From the NCBI GenBank assembly GCA_004431415.1, contig QPMI01000339.1:1-40259 (forward strand): a stretch of DNA of 40,259 bases. The letters are read 5' to 3'. The notes under the pieces are model-generated. The model was not told where the DNA came from. It searched no databases and saw nothing but the letters and a program-made list of their open reading frames with translations. The position numbers were made by a program, and so were the translations under genes. The first letter of the stretch is position 1, and the number at the start of each line of letters is the position of its first letter. Shown in pieces: positions 21,005 to 31,600 of this stretch. Origin of the DNA: Cyanophora paradoxa (lineage: Eukaryota > Glaucocystophyceae > Cyanophorales > Cyanophoraceae).

Positions 21005-21026
21005 GTGCCAACTTGCAAGTTGGCAC
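21005..21026. repeat. Perfect 22-bp palindrome
   Basis: GTGCCAACTTG is followed directly by its exact reverse complement CAAGTTGGCAC. It lies about 620 bp upstream of the gene A start codon. It could be a dimeric-protein binding site (inference). Confidence 0.75.
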
Positions 21027-21526
21027 TGCGGCCACTGCCGCCACTGCGGCAAGAAGTTTTCAGATTCTTCTCGTGCTCGTTCTCCTTATCTCTCGCGTTC
21101 TCGCGATCGTGTCCCCTGTCGTGATCCCTGTAGCTAGCTCCTATGCATATATATGTCTTGCAATCTCGATTGCCTACGGCTTCGAATTCTTTGATTTGTG
21201 ATTGCTTTGTCTCTGCAGCTGTTCTGAAGCCTTGAAGCATCAGTCTCGAAAAGCAACTTTATGTCACAGTGTATCATATACGTAGTTTCTAGATCTAGAA
21301 TACTGCTTTCTTTCTGATCATGAACGTTAATATCATACAAGAAATTTGCCGAATTACGTATACTAAGTTACTAAGTTAAATCATGTGATTTCTTTGCATT
21401 GTTAATTATCAGAATCGCCGAGTCGGCATAAAAAAATTTAACGCCTCATCACAGTTTCCGATGACGACTCACATGGTTAGACTACCAACACGCAAATAGA
21501 AGACCACAAACAAGAAATTACAGCAC

Positions 21527-21541
21527 TAATACTGTACGACT
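21527..21541. repeat. Left target-site duplication of the retroelement
   Basis: TAATACTGTACGACT at the left edge of the insert. The same 15 bases recur at 23529-23543 (right edge of the first insertion) and 23582-23596 (right edge of the second, inverted insertion). Confidence 0.85.
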
Positions 21542-23528
21542 GGGCCCATTCCTATTCCTGCTCTCGCTGCCCCTCTCGACGCTCCTTTCCCCCCATTCCC
21601 TGCGGTCCCGATCCCTGTGCTCCTTGGCCCTCTGGCCCCGCCTCTGCCTCCTCCCTCCTTACAACTTGCTGTCACGGGGCCTCTTCACTTGCCTGTTCCC
21701 CGGCAGGTCCCTGGTCATCTTGCAGCTCCATACCCCTTCTTACCTCTTCCCCTTGCTCCTCCACTTCCGCCCCTGCGAGGCCCTCTTTCTGACGTCCTCC
21801 TGGTTCAGCCCCCTCTTCAGCCCATCCTTCTTGCCCCCGCTTCTGCAACTGTGACGCTGGGCGGCACTATCTTTTTGCATGCCCCTCCCGCCTCTACGTC
21901 CCCGGTCTCTTTGCGTCTGCATCCACTTTCCCGGATCCGCTTGCAGGCCCCCTCGCCTCCAGAGCTCGCCATCACTTCGGCCTCCCTCGCCTCCGCTCTC
22001 GATTCTCCATACCCTTCGAATAGCCGCCTCCTCTCTCCTCCTCCGCCCTCCCTCCCCCCTCGAGCTCCGGGTCCTCGGCCTCTGCCCGCTTCCGAGTGTT
22101 GGCGAGACTGTCCTCTTTTCGATCTCCCCGTCATTCCGGCTCCCTGCTCCCCTTCGGCGCCTCGGGTCCATCTGCGGGTCCTATCCCGCTTCCTGGCGCT
22201 CGTGAGATTCGCCGCCGGCGCCCTCGTCGGGCCCTTGCGCCCTCGAGCTCGTCTCTCTCTGCACCGCCCATGGCCATGACCTCCGTGTCATCTGCTCCGG
22301 CGCCACCCGACCTTTCTCCTGCTTTGCTGCCCTCTCTTCGGCGCCGGCAGCGATCCCCGTCACCTGCTCGTGGCCCTTCCCCTGCCTCCGACCCTTCCTC
22401 GGCCCCTCCTCGCCTCTTCCGTCTCGTCGGCCCCCGCCGCATTCCCGTCGGCGGATCTCTCGATCGACCCTGGACTCTCCGCCTGCCACTGTCTGCGGGG
22501 TACCTCCGCCGCCGTGTTCGGCGCCGGCTGTCAGTACTTTGCTCGGTAGCTCCCCCGTCGTGGCTCCTCGGGGCCTCTTCGTCGTCGTCGTTCGCTGGGT
22601 TCCGGCTCCGGGTCAGATTTCTCGCCGGGCTTACCTTCTCCTGGCTCTGCTCCTGGGCCCTCAGCTCCGGGACCGGCTTCCCCGATCTCCTTCCGGACTC
22701 GTGGTCGTACCCGTCGCCGGCTTGCCGAGCCTGCGGCTCCTTCTACTTCCCCCCGGCGGTTTGCCGGGCCGGACCCTCCGGCCTTTGTTCTTGATACCGG
22801 ACTACCGCCTTTGTCCTTGTCTTCTGCTTCGCTGGTCGCGATCGTATCCCGCCGGCGCCGGCGTACTTCTTCGTCTTCTAGTTTAGTTCGGTCTGGTTCG
22901 GATTCTGATCGTAGTGTTGATGCTAGAGTTAGTTTCAATACTAGCTATAGTCCTCGTGCTCGACCTGTTGTTCGCCGTCGTTTGCAGTTCGATTGCCCGC
23001 CTCGACCCCGGCCGGCTTTAGTGATTCCTTTGACTGTTCTTTTGCCTGCTCTTGATCCGCCTGCTCCGCCTCCTGTGTCCTCCTCGACCTCGTGCCGTAG
23101 CTCTGCCCTTTCGCATCGTCCTGCTTCGCCTCCGCCTCCATGTCGTCTTGTTGTTCCTCTTACTTGTCTTCTTCCTGTTATTTATCTTTCTCAATTTTGT
23201 CCCCCGCTTCTTAGTGATGTAATTCCTTCTGATATTGATGGTATCTCTAGCTCTGGCTCTTCTTCGTGTCAGTTATCCTCTAGCTCTGGCTCTTCTTCGT
23301 GTCAGTTATCCTCTGTCCCTAGATCTGCTCGATTTATCGTCTCTTCTCGCAATCGATCTGTCTCGAGCTCTGTGTCTTTCCTTTTTTATTGTCGATTTTG
23401 GCTCTTTGTCTTATCTTTCTTCGTGCTCTTGTCTTAGTTCTTTTGCTATTTTGTCTCTATGCCCCCTGGGCAGCCCCCGCAGTGCTGGTGTCTAGAGACT
23501 GTGGCCGGTAATTCACCAAAAAAAAAAA
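21542..23528 (+). mobile_element. Poly(A)-tailed retroelement insertion, probably 5'-truncated, without visible reverse transcriptase
   Basis: The insert is flanked by a 15-bp target-site duplication (TAATACTGTACGACT at 21527-21541 and 23529-23543) and ends in an A-run at 23518-23528, the hallmark of target-primed reverse transcription. The body is strongly pyrimidine-rich on the plus strand. One frame is open from the very left edge to 22279 (Pro/Leu/Ala-rich, with PIPIPA and PPLPPP stretches), and another from about 22551 to 23437 is rich in Ser, Pro and Arg, giving a Gag-like low-complexity appearance. I see no reverse transcriptase, endonuclease or RNase H motif and no long terminal repeats. 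It may be a truncated LINE lacking its enzyme part, a non-autonomous derivative, or a retrocopy carrying a shared 3' tail. Confidence 0.7.
23246..23311. repeat. Exact 33-bp tandem duplication inside the retroelement
   Basis: The unit at 23246-23278 (TCTAGCTCTGGC to GTCAGTTATCC) is repeated exactly at 23279-23311. In the Ser-rich frame it adds 11 codons (SSSGSSSCQLS) without shifting the frame, so the expansion is compatible with coding. Confidence 0.9.
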
Positions 23529-23548
23529 TAATACTGTACGACTAATTG

Positions 23549-23581
23549 TTTTTTTTTTGGTGAATTACCGGCCACAGTCTC
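23549..23581 (-). mobile_element. Second, inverted insertion: only the 3' tail of the same retroelement
   Basis: A T-run at 23549-23558 followed by GGTGAATTACCGGCC and CACAGTCTC is the exact reverse complement of the tail of the first element (23495-23528). It is bounded on both sides by the same host sequence (TAATACTGTACGACTAATTG at 23529-23548 and 23582-23601). It is therefore a strongly 5'-truncated copy inserted in opposite orientation at the duplicated target, tail to tail with the first. Confidence 0.85.
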
Positions 23582-23603
23582 TAATACTGTACGACTAATT
23601 GTT

Positions 23604-23766
23604 TGAAAATTGAAAATCATTTCAACGTGAACATACTACGTACTACACTTATTCAAGTGAAAGCCGAATTCTGCAAACGCAGCAAGCTCAAGGCCTGGGG
23701 TAACAAATTTCAACCGCTGTGAAGCCCGCTAGTTGCGCGTGCCCCCGCGTGCCCCTCGACGTCGGC
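23604..23766. other. Short spacer between the retroelement and gene B
   Basis: No gene and no clear polyadenylation signal for gene B. Similarity between the two gene copies stops close to the stop codons, so the left edge of the 20-kb duplication lies near 3755 and 23767. Confidence 0.5.
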
Positions 23767-25613
23767 TCAGCGGCGGGCGGGGGCCGGGGCCCGGGGGAGC
23801 CAGGGGTCCGGGGCGAGGACGCTGACGGTCACGGCGACCGCCTCGTGGTCCACGTGCGCCCCCTCGCCCGCCCCGCCGCCCGCCCCCGCCGAGAGCGCCG
23901 GCGCCCCGGGGGCCGGCGAGAAGGCCGGCCCCTCCACATCGAGGTCGATGGTGACAGCCACAGGCGGCTGCGGCAGCATCTCCGCCAGCGTCTGCCGGAT
24001 CGCCCTGCGCGGCGGCGGCGGCCGGCGTCAGGCGCCGAGCAGCTCGGTGCGAGCGGGTGAAACGGGCGCACAGGAAGGTGGGGCGCTGGGAGGAGTTCTT
24101 GGAGAGGCAGGCACGGGCGAGGGGCCGGAGGGGCTCGGGGACGGCGCCGAAGGATGAGCGGGGGAAGGGCTGCCCCCGGATGAGGTGCTCGGGGCCGATG
24201 GCCGCCCCCCCGTACGGCCGCCGCCCCGTCGCCATCTCCATCAGGATGATCCCGAACGCCCACACCTGCCCGCCCCCACCCCCGCGCTCGAGCCCCGCGG
24301 CAGGGCGGGGCGGGGCGGGGGGCGGGGGCGCACGTCGGCCTTGACGGGGTCGTTCTTCGAGTACGTCTCGGGCGGCAGGTAGACCCTGCGCGCGGGCGCG
24401 CGTCGGCGGGGCGGCGCGGGCCGGCGGGGCGGCGCGCGAGAGGGGAGGCGCACAGCGTGCCCCGCAGCGACTTGGCCGTCTCGACGTGCCTCGAGATGCC
24501 TGCGCGGCCCCTCTCAGCCGGCGACGCTGCCGGTCGCGGCGGAGGCGGCGGGCGCGCACCGAAGTCGCCCACGCGCAGCGTCGGGCCCTTGCCGTCGTCC
24601 TGCGGAGCGTTGAGGAAGGGCGGGCGCGGGGCGGGGCGGGGCGGGCCTTGCGGAAGACAAGGATGTTCTGGGGCTTGAGGTCGCGGTGGGCGACCGGCCG
24701 CGGCAGCTCGTGGTGCAGGTACGCCATCCCTGCGCCCCGGGGGCCCCCGCTCCAGCCGCCCGCCGCGGGGCGCGGGCTCGGGGCGGGGCGGGGGGCACCG
24801 GCGGCGATCTGGAGGGCGAAGGAGGCGAGGAGGTCGGCGGGGAGGAGGCCGCGGCTCGCCAGCAGCGCCGAGAGCGACATCTCCGCCAGCGGCATCACTG
24901 CGCCCCGCCCCTCAGCGCGAGCGCGAGCCGGCGGGCGGCGGGCGGCGGGGCGCGCCGATGTAGATCTTGAAGCGGTCCGTGAAGAGCGCCTCGCAGCGCA
25001 GCACGTTCGGGTGGTCGCACACCTGCCCCCCCGCCCCGTCGGCCCGCGGCCCGCGCCGGGGCGGGCGGGGCGGGGGGGGCACCTTCTGGAGGCGGGCGCC
25101 GTGGATCTCGCGAGCGGCGACCTGCGGGTCGCTGAGCGAGACCTCCTTCACCGCCCGCTTGATCTCCCGGCCCCCGTCCGCCCCCTCCGCCCCCTCCGCC
25201 CCCTCCGCCCCGTCGCCGTCGCGGAGCCAGGTGGCGGCCCACTCCGGCAGCGAGATCGCGTACACTGCCGCCGGCCCGTCAGCGCGGGCGGGCGGGCGGG
25301 GCGGGCGGGCGGGGCGGGGCGGGGCGGGGGGGGGGGGGGGAGGGGGGGCGGGCGGGGCGGGCGGGGGCGGGGCGGAGCGGGCGGGGGGCGGACCGCGGCC
25401 GAAGGCGCCCTCGCCGAGCATGGCGAGGGGCTCGCGGACGCTCCGGAGGAGGGGCTCGGGGACGGGGCGCGGGGGGGCGAGCGTGGCGCGCTGGGCGAGG
25501 GTCAGGTCGTTCGCCTCCTCGCCGAGGACGGCGCTGGAGCCGCCGGCCGCCTCCGCGGGGCGCGCCGCGCCCAGCAGGTCCAGCTCGTCCCCCGTCAGCG
25601 CCGGCAGGTCCAG
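23767..25613 (-). other. Gene B intracellular kinase domain exons
   Basis: The same ten-exon arrangement as gene A. Motifs LGEGAFGRVYA, AVKEVSLSDPQ, REIHGARLQ, VMPLAEMSLSALL, GMAYLHHELPRPVAHRDLKP, GDFG, PPETYSKND, VWAFGIILMEMATGRRPYGG and QRPTF are all present, so the kinase should be active. The two GC-AG introns (AAG/GCCCGC and ATCG/GCGCGC) are conserved. Differences from gene A include GAVPEPL for AAVPEPL, an extra Glu-Gly-Ala unit in the N-lobe loop, and a different C-terminal end (APAPARR), after which similarity to the gene A flank stops. Confidence 0.85.
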
Positions 25614-28600
25614 CTGCCCCCGCCCCCCCGTCAGCCCCGCCCCGCGGCAGGCGGCGGGCAGCGCACCCAGACGCTGGGGAGGGAGCCGTCGGTGTGCGGA
25701 GTGAGCCCCGTGATCGCCTGCAGCAGCGACGCCGACGAGTGGAGCGAGATGAACGGCATCTCCGCCGTCTCCGTCGCCGAGCCGGCCCCGAACGCCCGCG
25801 CCCGCTGCCGCCGCTTCCAGTACACCCCGAAACCCACCCCGATCGCGACCAGGAGAACACCCGCCGCCGCCGCCGCGCCTATCGCCGCGCCCATCGGCGA
25901 GCCGCTGCCGCCGCCGCCCGTCGCGCTGGGGACGGCGGCGGGGGCGATGGCGGGGAGGGTGGGCGTGGGGGGCGGCTGGTCGACGAGGGCGACGGGCTGC
26001 TCGGGGGCGAGGATGGTCTCGCCGCGGGCGAGGGCCTCGGCGGCGGCCCCTTCGGGCTGGACGCCGGCGGCGAAGGTGGCGTTGCCCATGGCGGCGACGG
26101 GCCGGTCGTCGAGGCCCGGCATGAGCAGCTCGCCGGCGCGCGTCAGGTTCGCCATCGCCTCCACGAGGAACGCCGCCGGCAGCTCCACCGCCACCGACTT
26201 CGACGCCAGCACCGCTTTCAGCACCTGCCGCGCCCCGTCGGCGCCCCCCGACGGGAACTGGGCGGGGTGAGACGGCCCGCTCGGTTTGCGCACCTGAACG
26301 TGAAACAGGATGGAGCCGCATCGGACGCCGGCGATTTGCACGCGCCCCTGCGTCCCGGGCGGCCGAGGGTCGGGGGCGGGGAGCGGATCGCGGGGCGGGC
26401 GGGGGGGGACCTCGTCGAGCTCGACGCGGAGCGCTGCGGCGAGGAAGCGGGAGAAGCCCTGCGACACGGAGGCGAGGCTCCGCCCCTGCACGTACGCCTC
26501 GCACTCCCCCCGCGTCGCCGGCACCGACAGCCAGAACTCCACCTCCACCGCCCCCGCCCCCGCCGGCGTCGCGCTCGGCGCCGGTGGCGTCGGCGCGACG
26601 GTCGCCGGTGGCGGCGCCGATGGCGTCGGCGTGGGCGTGGGGGAGGCGGCCGGGGGCGCGTCGGGCGGCGAGGGCGAGGGGGTCGGGGCGGCGGCGGGGG
26701 CGGCGGGGGTGGCAGCGGCGTCGGCTGCTGCGGGGGCGGGAGGAGCTGGAAGGGGACCGCCGGGAGCTCGCCGTCCGACGGGTAGCCGCAGGCGGCCGCC
26801 GCGAGGGGCACCGTGCCTGCACCGACGTCGGCGGTCGGCGGCGCGAGCCGCGCCACAGCGCGCGCGGCGGCGAGGCGGGGGCGCACCGGCGAGGAGAGCA
26901 GGCGCGACTGCTGCGCGGGCGCGGTCTCGTTCGCCACGCCGAAGAGCATCCTGGCGCGCCGCGGCGCCCCGTCAGGCGGAGCGGGGCGATCGGCGAGCGG
27001 GGCCGGCGCGGGGCGCACGCGGTGCACGAGGAGCAGTCGGCGACGAGGGCGGGCGAGGCGAGGTCGACGCCGAGGCCGCCGACGTGCTCCGCGGAGGCGT
27101 CTGCGCGCCTGCCGCTCAGCCGCGCGGGGCGGGGCCGGGGCGGGGCGGGGGCGGGGCGGGCCGTTGGGGTCGAGGTAGAGGAGCGTCGCGTTCGCGTCGG
27201 CGAGCACGGCGTAGAGGTACCCCTGGCACGCCCCCAGGCGGAAGGCCGCCCCCGACGAGCGCCCCACCGCCCCCGCGAGGCGCGCCGCGCGGCCCCCCGC
27301 CGCCCTCCAGCCCAGCTCGATCGCGCTGGCCGTGCAGAACGCGTCAGCGCGGGTCCTCGTCGCGGGACGGCGGAATGGACGGACTGTATCTCAATCGTGG
27401 CGTCCCCATCTTCCGACACGACCGCCACATACCAGACCCCGTCTGCCCGGGCGGGGCGTTGGACAAGCACACTGGAGGCACGCAGGAAGTGATCGAGCAC
27501 CGATGCGTGCGCATGACGGGTTAGGCCGCCGCGGCAGGTCCACGTTGCCTTGTCGGATGTTGGCGTCAGTGGCCCACAGCCGGCTTGACACGTCGTAGCT
27601 GGCGGGCGCAGGGTGAGTCAGATATGGCGCTAAAAGCCGAGCGGGATCGACGAGCGCTCATGATGCAGACCTGATCAAGTCGTTGCGCGCCGCGCCGCTC
27701 GACCCCTCACCGCCAAACACCTGAAGCGGCATGTTCAACCGCAGCTATTTCGAACGAAACGAGCTCAGAGCACCCAGAGTGTCCGATTGAAAACCGTCAT
27801 GCCTGCGGGTCACACGCAGGTGAGACTTCGATTCCTTATCGCGTCGCGGCGCACGAGCGGCGGGCTTGGGATGGCGCGCACAATGGTTCGCGCGGGCGGC
27901 GGGCATTGCGGGGAGGTCGACGCGCTCGTCCAGCGAGCTCGAGAGCACCCACGCCGCAGCGCTCGCCTCGTCCGTCGTCCCGACGTACCCGCCTGCGCCC
28001 CCCGCTCACGCCCGGCTGGCTGCGGGGCCCCGGCAGGTGCTCACCGGTGCAGAAGACGGCCGCCGCGTTGTCCCACGCGCACTGCACCCCGTAGCCTTCG
28101 AAGGGGCCCCGCGCGGTGGCCTCGGCCCACGTTCCTCTCTCTGCGTGCGCGGCGACGCGGTTGGGCGTGCGCAGCGCCGGGGGGGAGGGGGGGGAAGGGG
28201 GAGGTTGGGGGGGGGGGGGGGGAACTGGGGAGAGGGGCGGGGCGGACCGACGTCGTGAACGAGGATCGCCCCGTCGGCTGCCGCGGCCGCCGAGGCCGGC
28301 CGGCGCCCGAGCAGGGCGACCTTGGCGAAGCCGAGGGAGCTGCGGAAGGCGACGACGGCGGAGAAGGCGGCGCCCGGCGCGACGAGGGCGCTCGACAGCG
28401 ACACCTCGCCGCGCTTCATGAGGAAGACGCCTGCCGGCCGCTCGCGCTCGGACGGGGCCGGCGCGCGCCCGGAAGCAAGGCACGCCCCAGCGCTCACCGG
28501 GGACAGTGGCGGCGGCGGCCGGGGACCAGGGCGAGGCCACTCCAGCCGAGGAGAGCAGCCGCGCCGTGCACGAGGCGGGCCAGCTGCCGGCCTCCGACAC

Positions 28601-31600
28601 GGCGACGGGCAGGAGCGCGCGGAGCGGAGGGGAGGCGGCGGTGAAGTTGGCGGCGTACGGGCCGCCGGCCCCCGTGCAGCGCACGTCGGCGAGCTCGACG
28701 CTCTGGCCGGCCGCGAAGCCGACCTCCAGCGCCAGCGCCGAGGCGTTCGCTGCAGCGAGCGACGCGATCGCCGGCGCCCCCGGCGCAGCTGCCGCGACGG
28801 GCGGCGAAAGGTGGAGCCGGTCAGCCCACGCCAAAAGCTGCTGCATCTAGAAAATACCTGGAGGGATCGATGTCGCCGCGCGGGCTGGAGGCGAGAGCAA
28901 ACCCGTCGTCGCTCGCACGGAGAACGCGCAGTCGACAGAGTAGCTTCCACTGTATTGAGGACGCGTCGCAACCAAGAAGCTGAGGCGTCCAGCTGCTCGC
29001 TGCGGCGCGCCAACGGGCACGCTACCAACGTACGTAAACGCTCTGCTGGATTCGCTGCAGCTGTGCTCGAGATAAGAGACGCCCTGCTCCGAGGAGAATG
29101 CAGCGTCCGCCTGGAAGCACGTCGCGTTGATCGCTGTCAGAACGATGTCCCAGGGAGCCCACGGATTTGCTGCTTGCGACAACGGTAGTCAGAGATCGCG
29201 AGATCAAGCGTAAACAGTCCATTCTCAGGAGCAAACCGGCCAAGACGAGGAGCGATGCGCGTGCGCTGGGCGCGCTGGGAAGCCCGGTCACCCCCACGGC
29301 AGCTAGCGCGCAGTCGAGGGTGTAGTTGCCGAGGTACGACGGCGATACAGGCATCAGCACGACGGCGCCGCTCGACACTGTGTCGGAAACCGCCGGGAGG
29401 GCGCGGTACGGCCCGCCGACACCAGAACAACTGACATCGAGCGAAGTCACGTTCTGGCCAGCTCGGAAACTCAACCGAAACTCGGCGAGAGACACATTCA
29501 GAGCCTCGGCCGAGAGAAGTGCCGGCGTATCCGGAGCCGCTGCGAGATACATTCAAACACACAATTCAACTGATCGCAATGGGCTGCACGGAGCGCACCT
29601 GCTGGCACCGTCACCAAGGCGGCCGACGTCCACGGCGACGGCAGACCCGTCGACGCCCGCACAAGCGCCCTGCAGCTCAGCGCAAAGCTGCCGCTGTAAG
29701 ATGGCACCAGCCCGACGCTGATGTTCACGCCCGACGCCGCAGCGCCCGTCACCGTCGCATTGACCGCGTACGGGCCGCCAGCGCCCGAACACTGCATTTC
29801 GACCGCCGACACGCTTTGACCGGGCGTGAACGATACGCGCACCACTGCTTGCGTGGCGTTCCAAAACACGACGGCCGTCTCAAGCGGCGCCCATGGCGCG
29901 GCTGCAAGATGGAATGAGATCGCAAGACGCAACCAAGTTTAGAGCCTTATTATCAGCCAGAAGGGTGAGCCGCCAGGTGCGCACCAGCTGGAACCGTCAC
30001 CACGGCGGCCGACGTCCACGACGACGGCAGACCCGACAACGCGTGAACGCGTGTTGCGCAGCTCAGTTCGAAGCTGCCGGCGTACGACGGCACGAGACCG
30101 ACGGTGATGTTGATGCCCGATGCCGCAGCATCTGTCGTGGACGCGGTGACTGCATACGGCTCCCCGACACCCGAGCAATAGACTTCCACAGACGTCACGT
30201 TCTGGTCGGGGATGTATGACAGGCGAATGACGGCCTGTGTCGCGTTTGTTGCGCTGACGGAACTCGACAGCGGCGCCCAGGGCACGGCTGCGCAGCCGAG
30301 CACAACGTGCAACAAGGCGAATGTGAGCGGTGCAACTGGGAGGAAGGCACGCCCTCTCGGCAACGCAAAAAGCAGCCGAGCGCACCTGCTGGCACCGTCA
30401 CCAAGGCGGCCGACGTCCACGGCGACGGCAGACCCGTCGACGCCCGCACAAGCGCCCTGCAGCTCAGCGCAAAGCTGCCGCTGTAAGATGGCACCAGCCC
30501 GACGCTGATATTCACGCCCGACGCCGCAGCGCCCGTCACCGTCGCATTGACCGCGTACGGGCCGCCAGCACCCAAGCACTGCATTTCGACCGCCGACACG
30601 CTTTGACCGGGCGTGAACGATACGCGCACCACTGCTTGCGTGGCGTTCCAAAACACGACGGCCGTCTCAAGCGGCGCCCATGGCGCGGCTGCAAGATGGA
30701 ATGAGATCGCAAGACGCAACCAAGATCAGAGCCTTATTATCAGCCAGAAGGGGAAGCAAGGTGCGCACCAGCTGGAACCGTCACCACGGCGGCCGACGTC
30801 CACGACGACGGCAGACCCGACAACGCGTGAACGCGTGTTGCGCAGCTCAGTTCGAAGCTGCCGGCGTACGACGGCACGAGACCGACGGTGATGTTGATGC
30901 CCGATGCTGCAGCATCTGTCGTGGACGCGTTGACTGCATACGGCCCGCCGCTGCCTGAGCTCGAGCAAGTGACTTCCACAGACGTCACGTTCTGGTCGGT
31001 GATGTATGACAGGCGAATGACGGCCTGTGTCGCGTTTGTTGCGCTGACGGAACTCGACAGCGGCGCCCAGGGCACGGCTGCGCAGCCGGGCAGAACGTGC
31101 AACAAGGCAAATGTGAGCGCAGCAACTGGGAGGAAGGCACGCCCTCTCGGCAACGCGGAAACCAGCCGAGCGCACCTGCTGGCACTTTCACTACAGCAGC
31201 CGACGTCCATGCGGATGTCAAGCTTGTCGACGCCCGCACAAGCGCCTTGCAGCTCAGCTCAAAGCTGCCGATGTAAGACGGCACCAACCCGATGCTGACG
31301 TTCACGCTCGATGCAGAAGCATCTGTCGTGGACGCGTTGACTGCATACGGCCCGCCGCTGCCCGAGCAAAAGACTTCCACAGACGTCACGTTCTGGTCGG
31401 TGATGTATGACACGCGAATGACGGCCTGTGTCGCGTTCGTCGCGCTGACGGAACTCGACAGCGGCGCCCAGGGCACGGCTGCGCAGCCGAGCACAACGTG
31501 CAACAAGGCAAATGTGAGAGGTGCAACTGGGAGGAAGGCACGCCGCCTCGACGACGCAAAAAGCAGCTGAGCGCACCTGCTGGCACCGTCACCACGGCGG

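Larger units (their letters stand above)
20384..21526. other. Upstream region of gene A without a recognisable gene
   Basis: This region should hold the gene A promoter (gene A starts at 20383 and runs away from it), but no TATA box or known element stands out. It contains a GCTGGAAGC minisatellite, a 22-bp palindrome and, towards 21500, AT-rich sequence that was the target of the retroelement insertion. Short open frames on both strands show no family features. Confidence 0.5.

Noticed and set aside
21542-23528. LTR retrotransposon
   Set aside because: No terminal repeats. The ends are a 15-bp target duplication and a poly(A) tail, which fit target-primed insertion instead.
24912-27500. A single 862-codon minus-strand open frame
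   Set aside because: It covers real exons of gene B but also runs through CCCCG-rich introns that lack stops because of GC content. Gene A shows the same exons in shifted frames, so the long frame is not one uninterrupted exon.
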